NCBI RefSeq assembly: GCF_021130785.1
Contig: NC_060213.1
Coordinates: 68,463,001-68,527,000 of the forward strand
Source: Homalodisca vitripennis
Taxonomy: Eukaryota > Arthropoda > Insecta > Hemiptera > Cicadellidae
Direction: 5' to 3'
Length of the DNA stretch: 64,000 nucleotides
In this document: piece by piece, positions 1 through 7,231 of the stretch
Position numbering within the stretch: position 1 is the first letter of the stretch
Layout of the letters: each line of letters begins with the position of its first letter
Notes under the pieces: generated by a model
Databases searched by the model: none
The model's input: only the letters and a program-made list of their open reading frames with translations
What the model was told of the DNA's origin: nothing
Program-made: the position numbers and the translations under genes

Positions 1-240
1 GAAAAATTAACTTTGGAAGATAAAGAATGTCTTAAATGTAAAGAAACTAAAAAAATTTCAGAGTTTAATAGTGATCACTATAGTAGAGATAAGAAAGACT
101 CATATTGTAAAGATTGTGTAAAGAAGAATCACCATAGATTATATTATGAAGATACTCAATGTGAATGTGGAAGAACTATAAAATGGTTAAATAATTATCA
201 AAAACATTTACAAACAAAATATCATAAGTTAAGAGTTTAA
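1..240 (+). CDS. Viral zinc-finger protein, 5' end outside window
   Basis: The frame is open from base 1 and no start is seen, so the N-terminus lies left of the window. About 79 residues remain. Visible are a CLKC pair, a YCKDC pair about 30 residues later (a treble-clef-like layout), then CECGR and a C-terminal KHLQTKYHK stretch that looks like the second half of a C2H2-type finger. The protein is Lys-rich and probably binds nucleic acid; no specific role can be given. The next gene is a diverged tandem copy. Small Cys-rich proteins with a CECG...HLxTxxH tail are common in insect and algal large DNA viruses, which is general knowledge and not a search result. A TTG at 13 is not a credible start because the homologous residues continue upstream of it. 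Confidence 0.65.
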   Translation, partial: EKLTLEDKECLKCKETKKISEFNSDHYSRDKKDSYCKDCVKKNHHRLYYEDTQCECGRTIKWLNNYQKHLQTKYHKLRV

Positions 241-256
241 CATTTTCATCGTGTAA

Positions 257-277
257 TAATTTTTTCTATATAAATGG
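257..277 (+). promoter_or_regulatory. TAAATGG late-type promoter, zinc-finger gene 2
   Basis: The T-run reads TTTTTTCTATATAAATGG, with the start codon inside the motif. It matches the other TAAATGG starts in this element. Confidence 0.5.
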
Positions 278-609
278 AGTCTCAAAAGAAATGTACAAAG
301 TGTCAAGAAGAGAATAGAAAAGACTGTTATTGTAAGGAATTATACGTTAAAATGAACAAATTAACTTTAGAAGAGAAAAAGTGTTACTTTTGTAAAGAAA
401 TTAAAAATATTTCTGAATTTAATAACTGGCAGTATAGTAAAGATAGAAAAGATGCTTTTTGCAAAGATTGTGCTAAAAAAATTTTCAGCGAAAGTTATAA
501 AAACGAAATGCCTTGTGAATATGAAAAAAGAATTCTACAATGGTTACCTAGTTATGCTAAACATTTACAAACAAAATATAATAAATCGAGAGTTTTTAGT
601 AAAATTTAG
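274..609 (+). CDS. Viral zinc-finger protein, tandem paralogue
   Basis: This 111-residue protein is a diverged copy of the preceding one. Both share the order LTLE, a C-x2-C pair, ISEFN, S-x-D, FCKDC or YCKDC, and KHLQTKY. It has an extra N-terminal segment with another CTKC pair. The last finger has lost a cysteine: where the first copy reads CECGR this one reads CEYEK, so that site is probably inactive. The ATG at 274 sits in TATAAATGG, the start motif used across this element, which decides the start. The 3' end overlaps the end of the convergent BRO gene by about 14 bases. Function is unknown; nucleic-acid binding is inferred only from the cysteine pairs. Confidence 0.7.
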   Translation: MESQKKCTKCQEENRKDCYCKELYVKMNKLTLEEKKCYFCKEIKNISEFNNWQYSKDRKDAFCKDCAKKIFSESYKNEMPCEYEKRILQWLPSYAKHLQTKYNKSRVFSKI

Positions 610-1405
610 AAACATTTTCATCGTGTAATTTAGATATTCTATAAATCAGTCGAGATTCTGCCATATTTGTAGTAAAATGATTTCCGTTGTATAAAATATT
701 CAAAGATTCTTTCATTTGGTTATACAGATTGATAGAATTTGGTTCGTCATCAATGAACAAAATCTCTAATTCAGGATATTTTATTTTTAGATGTTTTAAT
801 CGGTTTGGTATTTCTCGTTTCTGAGCTCTGATAACGTAATAAGGATATTCCCACATGTGATTCTTCTTAATTAACACAAAAACATGGTGTTTTTTCTTAT
901 CAAAATCTTTACATACCATATCTCTCTTCATTAATTCCATTCGCAATTCTTGATTCTCTATTTTCAAGGATTTCATTTGACCTGAAATTTGTAACTGTTT
1001 TATTTCATCTTTTAACTGCTTATTTTCGTTTTTGAGTTTGTACTCACCATATTTTCTAATGGAAGGTAATACTTCTTTCGTAACCTAATTTTTAAACAAT
1101 TTCGCTTCTGGTTTATGCGATCTCAAAATTAAAGAATAAAGTCCAGATTCATTAACGAAAACAGTGTTATTTTGGAAGTTTGAAGGTAAGCTATTTATAG
1201 CCCCCCTTATATTTAGATTAAAATAGAAGTTTTTATCATCTTCGTCAACGTTTATTCTGATCGTTTGCATAGTATTTTCATATTCTAGAATTTTTGCTAC
1301 GTCTTTAGCCTTAAACCAGATCACATTGTTTTCGTCAACAATCGTAAAGATATGTTTGTTATTGAATTTTAGTTGATTATTGAGTAGGTCTACAACTGAC
1401 TCCAT
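596..1405 (-). pseudogene. bro: BRO-family protein with one in-frame stop
   Basis: This is a baculovirus-repeated-ORF (BRO) family gene, a group of DNA-binding proteins thought to modulate host or viral transcription and replication. The N-terminal ~106 residues form a BRO-N domain, with FTIVDENNVIWFKAKDVAKI, VDEDDK and VNESGLYSLILRS visible. A TAG (plus-strand 1085-1087) interrupts it after EAKLFKN. The same frame then continues with VTKEVLPSIRKYGEYKL, a Lys/Glu/Gln coiled coil, and a C-terminal domain from about codon 155 (FVLIKKN, YPYYVIRAQKR, LKHLKIKYPELEIL) like the C-terminal domain of BRO proteins in insect large DNA viruses. The stop sits where BRO-N proteins, as I remember them, carry Trp (TGG to TAG is one change). 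The start lies in CTATCTAAATGGAG. If the stop is read through, the product is about 269 residues. Confidence 0.8.
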
Positions 1406-1420
1406 TTAGATAGAAATAAA
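1403..1420 (-). promoter_or_regulatory. TAAATGG late-type promoter, BRO gene
   Basis: Read on the minus strand this is TTTCTATCTAAATGG, so the shared start motif is also used on the reverse strand. Confidence 0.5.
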
Positions 1421-1439
1421 ATTTAACTAGTAATTTTTA

Positions 1440-1588
1440 TTTCAGTATAAAGTCCAGATTCATTGATAAAAACAGGGTCAGGATGAAGATTGTTAAGGGG
1501 TCTATGGGATAGACTCTTGTAATTTATACATTCAAAAGTTGTTTTCTTGAAAATTTGAAGGTAAGAACGATTCGTTCCCCCCCTTGAT
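1440..1588 (-). pseudogene. Decayed fragment of a second BRO-N domain
   Basis: The minus strand still reads GNESFLPSNFQENN followed, after a damaged stretch, by VFINESGLYT. Both pieces match the LPSNFQNN and VFVNESGLYS region of the neighbouring BRO gene. At DNA level aaagtccagattcatt is shared with the BRO gene at about 1140, and both copies carry a C-run of 6-7 bases at the same place. Several stops and a frameshift rule out function. It is the remnant of a tandem BRO copy squeezed between BRO and the minor capsid gene. Confidence 0.6.
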
Positions 1589-1591
1589 TCA

Positions 1592-2325
1592 TCATTCTTT
1601 CGACAATCTTAAATATATTGTTGTTTTACTCTCATTATTTAATAGATTTCCTTCAGAGTCTTGAATAGTCAGAACGATTTTTTGAATTCTTTTAATATTT
1701 TTTCTAATTGGAATATAATCGATTTCATTTGGTTTTTCACTGATTTTTGATCCATAAGCAACATTTGGGAAAAAGTGTACAAAATTTCAGATTCTTTGTG
1801 AAGATGTTCGGTATGATTTTCAAAACTAGGTTCAACGAGATTACAATGTACTTCAATTACATCGAACGGTCTAAATTTTGGCGTTTTATTTCCTAAATAT
1901 ACCTGATTTGGCTCAATAGTTTCTTGAACAAACCCTAATAAATCTACAATAATTGCTGAAAACATTATTCTTACTGGTGATTTTATTTGAATTTTATTAG
2001 AGAGATAATTTTTTTGCATTTCAAACTTGTTTTCGTCAAAGTTTAAAGATTTATCTGATTGTTTGAATGTTTTCAGATAATTTTTAAGGGAATTTTTTAT
2101 TTGATCGAAAGTATAATATCCTTTGTTTAAACCATAATATTTTGTTATGTTCTTCTCACTAAATCCTATACAATAAGGAGAACTTTCACTAATATTTATT
2201 ACAAAATTGTCAGAATAAAAACCGCTTAAACCGATAAAATAATTTGATTCTTCCTCTAAGTGTATAGGATGTTCCAAGTTTAAAACTAATTTAGAGCTTT
2301 CTGAAGTCAACTTGAACAGCTTCAT
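1592..2325 (-). pseudogene. Minor capsid (penton-like) protein, frameshifted
   Basis: This is probably the Polinton/adintovirus minor capsid protein, a single jelly-roll protein at capsid vertices. The N-terminal part has LEEESNYFIGLSGFYS, then GYYTFDQI, then a segment ending VDLLGF, and VIEVHCNLVEPSF, an order I recognise from Polinton minor capsid proteins. The frame open from 2325 runs off into unrelated residues after ILYTF and stops at 1669. One frame over, the same strand carries a conserved-looking end (PNVAYGSKISE, IYLRL) down to a stop at 1592. One T appears to be missing from a five-base T run (plus-strand A run 1770-1774). It is divergent to the ATPase with only 40 bases between starts. 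Its start lacks the TAAATGG motif. A sequencing error in the homopolymer cannot be excluded. Confidence 0.65.
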
Positions 2326-2349
2326 TTTCGCAAGCGTTGCTTCAAGATG

Positions 2350-2369
2350 AAAATCTTCTATTTAAATGG
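2350..2369 (+). promoter_or_regulatory. TAAATGG late-type promoter, ATPase
   Basis: It reads AAATCTTCTATTTAAATGG and overlaps the ATG at 2366. It lies in the short divergent gap shared with the minor capsid gene. Confidence 0.5.
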
Positions 2370-2963
2370 AGAAATTTTTAAAGCAAAAAGATCAGATAAA
2401 ACTTTAAACGTTTGAAGAAAATAAGAAAGATCAACCAATCAGATTGTTAATTGTTGGTTCAAGTGGATGTGGAAAAACAACTTTATTATTGAATTTTATC
2501 TACAATAGGTTGATTCCTTATTCCAATTTGTATGTTTTTAGTAAATCTTTAGAACAAGACGCCTATAAAAAATTACAAGAAAGATTTGAAAATATTGAGA
2601 AAAACTTAAACAAAAAAATATCACATTTTTTATAATGCTTCTGAGGACATAGTTCCGTTAAGCGAATGTAAACCCAATTCGTTAATCGTTTTTGATGATT
2701 GTATTTTGGAAAATCAGGACGTTATTAAGGAATATTTCGTAATGTCTCGTCACAAAAACATATCTTGTATCTATCTTTCCCAATGCTTTTCAAAGGTTGA
2801 TAAACAAGTTATAAGAAATAACCTGAATATGTTGTGTATTTTTAAGCAAGACGATCACTATTCGAGAAAGATTTACAACAATTATGTGGGATCTGATATG
2901 AGTTTTAAAACCACTTTAATGAATTGTGTGATAAAATTTGAAAAGAAGACTATGGATTTTTAA
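2366..2963 (+). pseudogene. A32/FtsK-type genome-packaging ATPase, broken
   Basis: This would drive DNA into preformed capsids. Walker A is VGSSGCGKTT at codons 30-39. Walker B is LIVFDDC, followed by a conserved-looking SRHKNISCIYLSQ segment (sensor region) and a short end at KKTMDF. The span of about 199 codons is close to the small size of Polinton packaging ATPases. Two lesions are visible: a TAA at 2405-2407 twelve codons after the start, and one extra T in the T6 run at 2626-2631, which shifts the frame just before Walker B. The ATG at 2366 lies in TTTAAATGG. No in-frame ATG follows the stop before Walker A; a TTG at 2444 starts inside the core fold. I call it a pseudogene, though homopolymer errors could account for the frameshift. 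Confidence 0.75.
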
Positions 2964-3034
2964 CTATTAATCTAACTTTGAAGCCTAAAAATGGTAAATA
3001 TTTGAATAAATTTTCCAATATAAACGTGTGATAA

Positions 3035-3306
3035 TCTAGTTGTTTTCATGTTTTTACGTTCACGTTTACGTTTCGTGTTCTCGTTTTTACGTTCCACGTT
3101 CACGTTCCACGTTCACGTTCATGTTTCACGTTCATGTTTCACGTTCATGTTTCACGTTCGTGTTTACGTTTCACGTTCATGTTTTACGTTCGTGTTTACG
3201 TTTCACGTTCGTGTTTCACGTTCGTGTTTTACGTTTCACGTTCGTGTTTCACGTTCCACGTTCACGTTTTACGTTCCACGTTCACGTTTTTACGTTCCAC
3301 GTTTCA
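3035..3306 (+). repeat. CACGTT-type degenerate tandem array
   Basis: About 270 bases consist of 6-7 base units that vary around CACGTT, CATGTTT and CGTGTTT, with TTTCACGTTCATG recurring almost exactly. All three forward frames are free of stops for 60-95 codons. That follows from the repeat and is not evidence for a protein: the frames all give low-complexity F/V/H/S/R strings. It lies between the ATPase end and the promoter of the PLA2 gene. Candidate roles are a replication or packaging site or a transcription-factor array; none can be shown here. Confidence 0.85.
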
Positions 3307-3307
3307 A

Positions 3308-3326
3308 AATTTTCCTAAATAAATGG
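3308..3326 (+). promoter_or_regulatory. TAAATGG late-type promoter, PLA2 virion gene
   Basis: It reads AAATTTTCCTAAATAAATGG at the right edge of the tandem array, with the ATG at 3323 inside the motif. Confidence 0.5.
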
Positions 3327-4630
3327 CGAACGTAACTTCTGAAGAAGCGAAAAAACTTGATCAAATAGAAAAGAAATTAATCAAAGAATTTAAAGAACAG
3401 ATTCGAATTGATGAAAAAGAACAAGAATTTATTCAAAAAATTAATCAACCTGTAACTTCTGCAATAAAAAATGTTGAGGGCAAAATTGAAAATGTTTTAA
3501 GCGATAATCAAAATTTAATGAATTTGGTTCCAGTTGTACGACAATTTGCTGATATTTCGATTCCAGAATCTGAGTTTGAATTGCCAAAATTACCATCTTC
3601 AACACCATTTAGACCTCGAATCATTGAAGACTCTACCATAGTTGAACCAATAAGTCCTGGAACAACGGATATAATAATTGGTGAAATTGGTAAAAAATTT
3701 CTTCCTAGAGCAAAGGATGATAAATTTGGTTTGTATTGGGACAGAAAAAAGAAAAGTTTTATGATTGGAAATTTGCCCGTGAATTTTGAGCATAATGATA
3801 TCATTATTAATGAAAAAACATATGAAGGAACTCAAGGTTTATAGAGATTATTAACAGGCACTGATGTTCCAAAAGACGGTTTATATTCTGAAGAAGACTT
3901 GAAAAAGTATACTGAAATTTTATGGAAATCTGATTCAATTTACAAAAATAATGATCCATCAACTAAGAAACCAAAGTCAAGTAAAGGTAAAAAATATCTC
4001 AATTTGATTAAACCAATTTGGGAAAAAAGAATCGAAGGATCAGGTGTGAGAAAATACAGTGATAATAAGATTGAATACAGATATATCGACGATTTGACAA
4101 AACTCGATGGAATTATTAATTATATTTATGCTCAAGAAAAGGCTGGAAACAACAATTTTTTTAACGAAAAGAAAGCGATTAAAGATTTTATTTCGAACAA
4201 ACTTGATGAAATGATTGAAAAACCTGATGGAATTAAATATTTAAAACGAGTTTTGCCGGCAATAAGTTCATCTATGATTGAAGGTAGCGGACTTTTGAAT
4301 GATTTTATCAACAATTTACCTTTTGAATTACACGTACCAACTTATCAGTATCTGGGGCCTGGCACAAAACTCGAAAAAAGACTAAAAAGAGGAGATACTG
4401 GTATAAATAAATTAGATCAAGCTGCTATGGAACACGATATTTTTTATGCAAAACATAGAGACACAAATTCCAGACATATCGCAGATAAAGTTTTGCAAGA
4501 TAAGGCAATGGATAGATTTTTATCAAAAGATGCTAGTTTAGGTGAAAGATTTGTTGCGCTTCCAACAGCTGGAGCAATGTTTTTGAAGAGAAAACTAGGA
4601 ATGGGAATCGAAGAGAACTTGAAATTTTAA
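3323..4630 (+). pseudogene. Virion protein with C-terminal phospholipase A2 domain, one TAG
   Basis: One frame runs from ATG 3323 to TAA 4630, interrupted only by TAG at 3842-3844 after EGTQGL. The N-terminal ~170 residues start with a Lys/Glu coiled coil and end in a FGLYWDRKKKSFMIG and GTQGL region; the second part continues RLLTG, DLKKYTEIL and IKPIWEKR. The C-terminus is a parvovirus-VP1-like PLA2 domain: the calcium loop YLGPG (4349-4363) and the catalytic pair in EHDIFYAKHRD (His 4433-4435, Asp 4436-4438). In parvoviruses this domain breaches endosomal membranes during entry; the same job is inferred here. Related Polinton-type proteins, as I recall, have Trp where the TAG is. A TTG at 3899 opens the downstream frame but is not a likely real start. 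It lies 8 bases ahead of the next gene. Confidence 0.75.
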
Positions 4631-4642
4631 CTATATAAATGG
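4628..4642 (+). promoter_or_regulatory. TAAATGG late-type promoter, basic virion protein
   Basis: CTATATAAATGG fills the 8-base gap after the PLA2 gene stop, so each gene seems to be transcribed from its own site and not as a polycistron. Confidence 0.5.
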
Positions 4643-5088
4643 AGGTGAACGTAAATTTCAGCAAAAATCAGAAAGAAAAAATAAAATCCGCTTTTAAGAA
4701 GAAAATACCCGTTAGTATTCAATTTAAAATAGATCAACTAAAAAATGGCGAAGATAAGATATTTTTAACAAATAGACAATACAATAAACTCGAAAAACAT
4801 AAGAAAAACGATAAAGGTGTCAGAATAGAATTTTCTTATAATCAGTTGAAAGAACTTAAAAATGGTGGACTTTTGAAAGATTTATTAGATTTTGGAGAAA
4901 ATATTCCAGTTGTTAAAAATGTTGTTCCTTATGTTCGTAAAGCTGCTCCAATCGTTAAAAAGGATGTGATTCCTATTGTTCGAAACATTTTAAATTGGTT
5001 AGATAAAGAGTTGGAAGATGTTACAGGATCTGGATTAGATGAAAAAACTTTGAATTACGTGAAATCAAACATTGAAAAAAAAATTTAA
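4639..5088 (+). CDS. Small basic virion protein, adenovirus pX/pVI-like role suspected
   Basis: The 149-residue protein is intact. The N-terminal half shows two similar blocks: VNFSKNQKEKIKSAFKKKI...IQF..QL, then FLTNRQYNKLEKHKK...IEFSYNQL. This internal duplication is typical of a small Polinton-type virion protein. After GGLLKDLLDF the C-terminal ~50 residues are amphipathic and proline-punctuated (IPVVKNVVPYVRKAAPIV, IPIVRNILNWL), which suggests a membrane- or DNA-binding segment released by the viral protease, as with adenovirus pVI/pX. That role is inference. The start in TATAAATGGAGG is well supported. Its last 17 bases overlap the protease frame, across a run of nine A. Confidence 0.7.
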   Translation: MEVNVNFSKNQKEKIKSAFKKKIPVSIQFKIDQLKNGEDKIFLTNRQYNKLEKHKKNDKGVRIEFSYNQLKELKNGGLLKDLLDFGENIPVVKNVVPYVRKAAPIVKKDVIPIVRNILNWLDKELEDVTGSGLDEKTLNYVKSNIEKKI

Positions 5089-5503
5089 ACCTTTAACATT
5101 CGGGGAATTGGAAGAAATCTGCAAAAATATTAAACATTTTAGAGGAATCTTCATGAGAGATACATTACCTGAAAAAGTTAAGAAATTTGAATGTGGAATT
5201 GTGAATTTAGACTCGATTATGGGAAGTGGAACACATTGGATTTGTTATTATAAAAATGATAAGAATGCATATTATTTTGATTCGTATGGAAGAATTGAGG
5301 ACAAACAACCTATAGAATTGATTAAATATTTGAAAAAATCAAGCGTTTATTATAACGATTCTCAAATTCAAGACTACAAAGATCCCCCAATTTGTGGTCA
5401 TTTATGTGTTTTTGTGTTGAATGAACTGAGTAATGGTAAAGATTTTAAAGAAGTTGTTAACAAATTATTGCTTAATAAATATGGATTCACAAAATATTTT
5501 TGA
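5072..5503 (+). CDS. Adenain-like maturation cysteine protease
   Basis: The 143-residue frame has the Polinton/adenovirus protease layout: RGIFMRDTLP near residue 24, catalytic His55 in GTHWICYY, acidic Asp70 in YYFDSYG, and nucleophile Cys108 in PPICGHLCVFVL. This family cleaves virion precursors during capsid maturation. The core is intact. The start is unresolved: the frame opens after a stop at 5060-5062, has no ATG before Met28 (inside the conserved core), and the first 17 bases overlap the preceding gene across nine A (5075-5083). Options are a non-ATG start, frameshifting from the upstream gene at the A run, or loss of an original start; atttaaacc at about 5082 resembles a damaged TTTAAATGG. 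The next gene starts inside its 3' end. Confidence 0.85.
   Translation: MKKKFKPLTFGELEEICKNIKHFRGIFMRDTLPEKVKKFECGIVNLDSIMGSGTHWICYYKNDKNAYYFDSYGRIEDKQPIELIKYLKKSSVYYNDSQIQDYKDPPICGHLCVFVLNELSNGKDFKEVVNKLLLNKYGFTKYF
5470..5484 (+). promoter_or_regulatory. Variant start motif of fibre-like gene
   Basis: CTTAATAAATATGG places the ATG at 5481 two bases after TAAAT, a variant of the usual TAAATGG. It favours this start over a TTG at 5433 that lies inside the protease. Confidence 0.4.
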
Positions 5504-6518
5504 CGTATTTGGTACACAAATTATTCAAAATGTAGATAATAGTTTCAATTTTGATAGTTTGAGAAATGAGTTTGATAACAAGTTAGAAAATTTATTACAA
5601 AACCTTCCAGATTCAGATATGTTTGCTGTCGAGATTGAAGATTTTAAAGCAGAATATGATAACAAACTTGCAAATTTCATGAGTTCAAATGAAGTTGCTG
5701 ATAAAATAAAAACATTGGAAAAAGAAGTTGATGATGGTGTAAAAAAATTATTTACCAATTTAATGTCTCATATCGAAAAAGCTGATGAAATTACTGAAGC
5801 AATCAAAGTTGAAAAGAATTATGTTAGTTTAGCTAATAAGAAAAGAATTGTCGGTGTTCGACCTGGTATTGACAAACATGATGTTGTTGTTAAAGAACAA
5901 ATTTTAAAACCTCTAAAATTATCAGAAAACATCGATATTGTTGATTTACATGATCCGAATGTTAAAAATGCCTTAGATTTTAAAGGAAAAAGAATTAGCG
6001 GTGTTAGTAAAGGAATTAATCCATTTGATGTTGTTGTAATGATTCAATTAGAAGATCCTATTAAAATGTTTAATGAACTAAAACAAAATTATGAGAATCA
6101 TAAACAGCATGTTAAAGATTTTACAACAGAAGTCTATGAAAAACTTGATGAAAGAAGTAAAAGATCAGTAGACGATGTTGGTGAATTACTTGATAAAGTA
6201 AATAAACTAGAAGAAAACTTTAATACATATAAAAATGAAGTTAATGTATTAGTTGGTGAAGTAATTAACAAAATTCTGGAAGATTTTTATACACATTTCA
6301 ATGAGGAAGTAAACTTTTTTAAAGATTTTGATACACGTTTCAATGAGAAAATAACACATAATAATGAATTACTTAAAAGTATAGATGATCGATACTCTTT
6401 ATATCTCGATAAAGTAAATAAACTAAAAGAGAACTTTAATAAATTTAAAGAAGATGTCGATAAAACTTTTGAAAACATCGACAACAGATTTAATGGAGTA
6501 GGTGGTTACGATGACTAA
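5481..6518 (+). CDS. Fibre-like coiled-coil virion protein
   Basis: The 345-residue protein is intact. Two copies of one motif stand out: KRIVGVRPGIDKHDVVV at about residue 120 and KRISGVSKGINPFDVVV at about residue 170. Each has the K-R-I-x-G-V-x-x-G-I-x-x-x-D-V-V-V pattern seen in short beta segments of trimeric viral fibre and tail proteins. The rest is heptad-like Lys/Glu/Asn/Leu sequence. A duplicated unit in the C-terminal half repeats LDKVNKLEENFNTYK and LDKVNKLKENFNKFK, so the protein is probably a long trimeric rod. It lies between protease and capsid genes, so a spike or fibre role is inferred; a receptor-binding head is not obvious. A start at 5433 is possible but would sit deep in the protease and lacks the promoter motif. 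Confidence 0.65.
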   Translation: MDSQNIFDVFGTQIIQNVDNSFNFDSLRNEFDNKLENLLQNLPDSDMFAVEIEDFKAEYDNKLANFMSSNEVADKIKTLEKEVDDGVKKLFTNLMSHIEKADEITEAIKVEKNYVSLANKKRIVGVRPGIDKHDVVVKEQILKPLKLSENIDIVDLHDPNVKNALDFKGKRISGVSKGINPFDVVVMIQLEDPIKMFNELKQNYENHKQHVKDFTTEVYEKLDERSKRSVDDVGELLDKVNKLEENFNTYKNEVNVLVGEVINKILEDFYTHFNEEVNFFKDFDTRFNEKITHNNELLKSIDDRYSLYLDKVNKLKENFNKFKEDVDKTFENIDNRFNGVGGYDD

Positions 6519-6536
6519 TTTTCCTTATATAAATGG
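6518..6536 (+). promoter_or_regulatory. TAAATGG late-type promoter, small zinc-ribbon gene
   Basis: It reads AATTTTCCTTATATAAATGG directly after the fibre stop codon, with the ATG at 6533. Confidence 0.5.
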
Positions 6537-6676
6537 CGCTCATATACTGTGTGAGGTGCAAAGAGAAAACTGCCACAAACGATATAAAATACTATGCAAA
6601 CATTAACGGAGTTAAGAGAATTTCTGGAAAATGTGCTGAATGTAACTCAAAAAAGAGCCAATTTATAAAAACTTGA
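6533..6676 (+). CDS. 47-residue zinc-ribbon protein (DUF5679-like)
   Basis: The gene is short but has clear support: TATAAATGG at the start and two cysteine pairs, CVRC at residues 6-9 and CAEC at 34-37, spaced as in a zinc ribbon, with YYANINGVKRISGKC between them. The layout (Y-C-x2-C near the N-terminus, N-G-x5-G-x-C, C-terminal basic tail) resembles DUF5679, small proteins found in many large DNA viruses. It ends in TGA at 6674-6676. Its role is not known; a zinc ribbon of this size could assist transcription or bind nucleic acid. The base composition matches its neighbours. Confidence 0.65.
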   Translation: MALIYCVRCKEKTATNDIKYYANINGVKRISGKCAECNSKKSQFIKT

Positions 6677-6683
6677 TTTTGAA

Positions 6684-6708
6684 ATTTTTTCTTAATAAAT
6701 AGAGATGG
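6684..6708 (+). promoter_or_regulatory. Variant start motif of repeat-protein gene
   Basis: TTTTTTCTTAATAAATAGAGATGG keeps the T-rich tract and TAAAT but places the ATG six bases further on than the usual form. Confidence 0.35.
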
Positions 6709-7103
6709 CGGGACATTACAGTGCTTTCGATCTTTTTATCATGCAACACGAAAGAGATTTGAAAAAAGAACATTGGGATGACATTTCTCAAAAATATGAA
6801 TTATCCGAAGATATGATGAGATTATACGTAAACAAATTGAATTGGTATAACATTGCTAAATATCAAACTTTATCATCAGAGTTCATTCAAGAAAATATAC
6901 ATTATCAATTAAAAGATCATATGTCTGTTCTTTGTCTCTATCAACACTTGAGTATAAAGTTTTTGGATGAAAATAAAGATACAGTTGATTGGAACAATAT
7001 TATAGATAGCGGTTACTATCCTGTGCAGATTTTATTGAAATATGTGACCGAGATCGCAAAATTTAAGGAAGAGAATCCTGAATATGACGAAGTAGATCAT
7101 TAA
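6705..7103 (+). CDS. Viral W/YQxLS-repeat protein
   Basis: The intact 132-residue protein consists of degenerate ~25-residue repeats: WDDISQKYELSEDMM, WYNIAKYQTLSSEFIQEN, VLCLYQHLSIKFLDEN and WNNIIDSGYYPVQIL. Each follows W-x2-I-x2-Y/Q-x-L-S-x2-F/M. Repeats of this kind occur in proteins of several nucleocytoplasmic large DNA viruses and may form a helical solenoid; no biochemical role is known to me. A related YQDLSTQFI block occurs in the frameshifted gene near 10.9 kb. It starts at ATGGCGGG after a TAAAT-containing leader and is followed by a 120-base gap before the major capsid gene. Confidence 0.65.
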   Translation: MAGHYSAFDLFIMQHERDLKKEHWDDISQKYELSEDMMRLYVNKLNWYNIAKYQTLSSEFIQENIHYQLKDHMSVLCLYQHLSIKFLDENKDTVDWNNIIDSGYYPVQILLKYVTEIAKFKEENPEYDEVDH

Positions 7104-7208
7104 AAATGACTCTAATCTTTTTAATTATTTTACTAAAATTTATATCTTTTCTTATAAAAACGTACATTAGATCGATGAAAAAATGATACATGATGTTTAA
7201 AATTTCTA

Positions 7209-7231
7209 AATTTTCTCTTATTAAATGGCGG
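7209..7231 (+). promoter_or_regulatory. TAAATGG late-type promoter, major capsid gene
   Basis: It reads AAATTTTCTCTTATTAAATGGCGG, overlapping the ATG at 7225. Confidence 0.5.

Larger units (their letters stand above)
239..629. repeat. Boundary repeat of a tandem gene duplication
   Basis: The 19-base string aacattttcatcgtgtaat occurs at 239-257, just after the first zinc-finger gene, and again at 611-629, just after the second. The period is 372 bases. With the protein similarity of the two genes this marks a tandem duplication of one gene unit. Confidence 0.7.

Noticed and set aside
2444..2635. Separate short Walker-A protein
   Set aside because: The missing Walker B follows one frame over within 70 bases, so this is half of a frameshifted ATPase.
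3040..3335. Three overlapping forward ORFs in the CACGTT array
   Set aside because: All frames are open because the repeat contains no stop triplets; products are low-complexity and unrelated to each other.
3508..3835. Two minus-strand ORFs opposite the PLA2 virion gene
   Set aside because: They are antisense shadows of a frame with clear family features and have no start motif. The same applies to minus ORFs at 4132-4314, 5525-5758, 6287-6484, 7063-7302 and 10381-10608, and plus 10923-11183.
3899..4630. Independent PLA2 gene starting at TTG 3899
   Set aside because: It is in frame with the upstream ORF, lacks an ATG and TAAATGG motif, and the residues between the TAG and the TTG look conserved, so one interrupted gene fits better.
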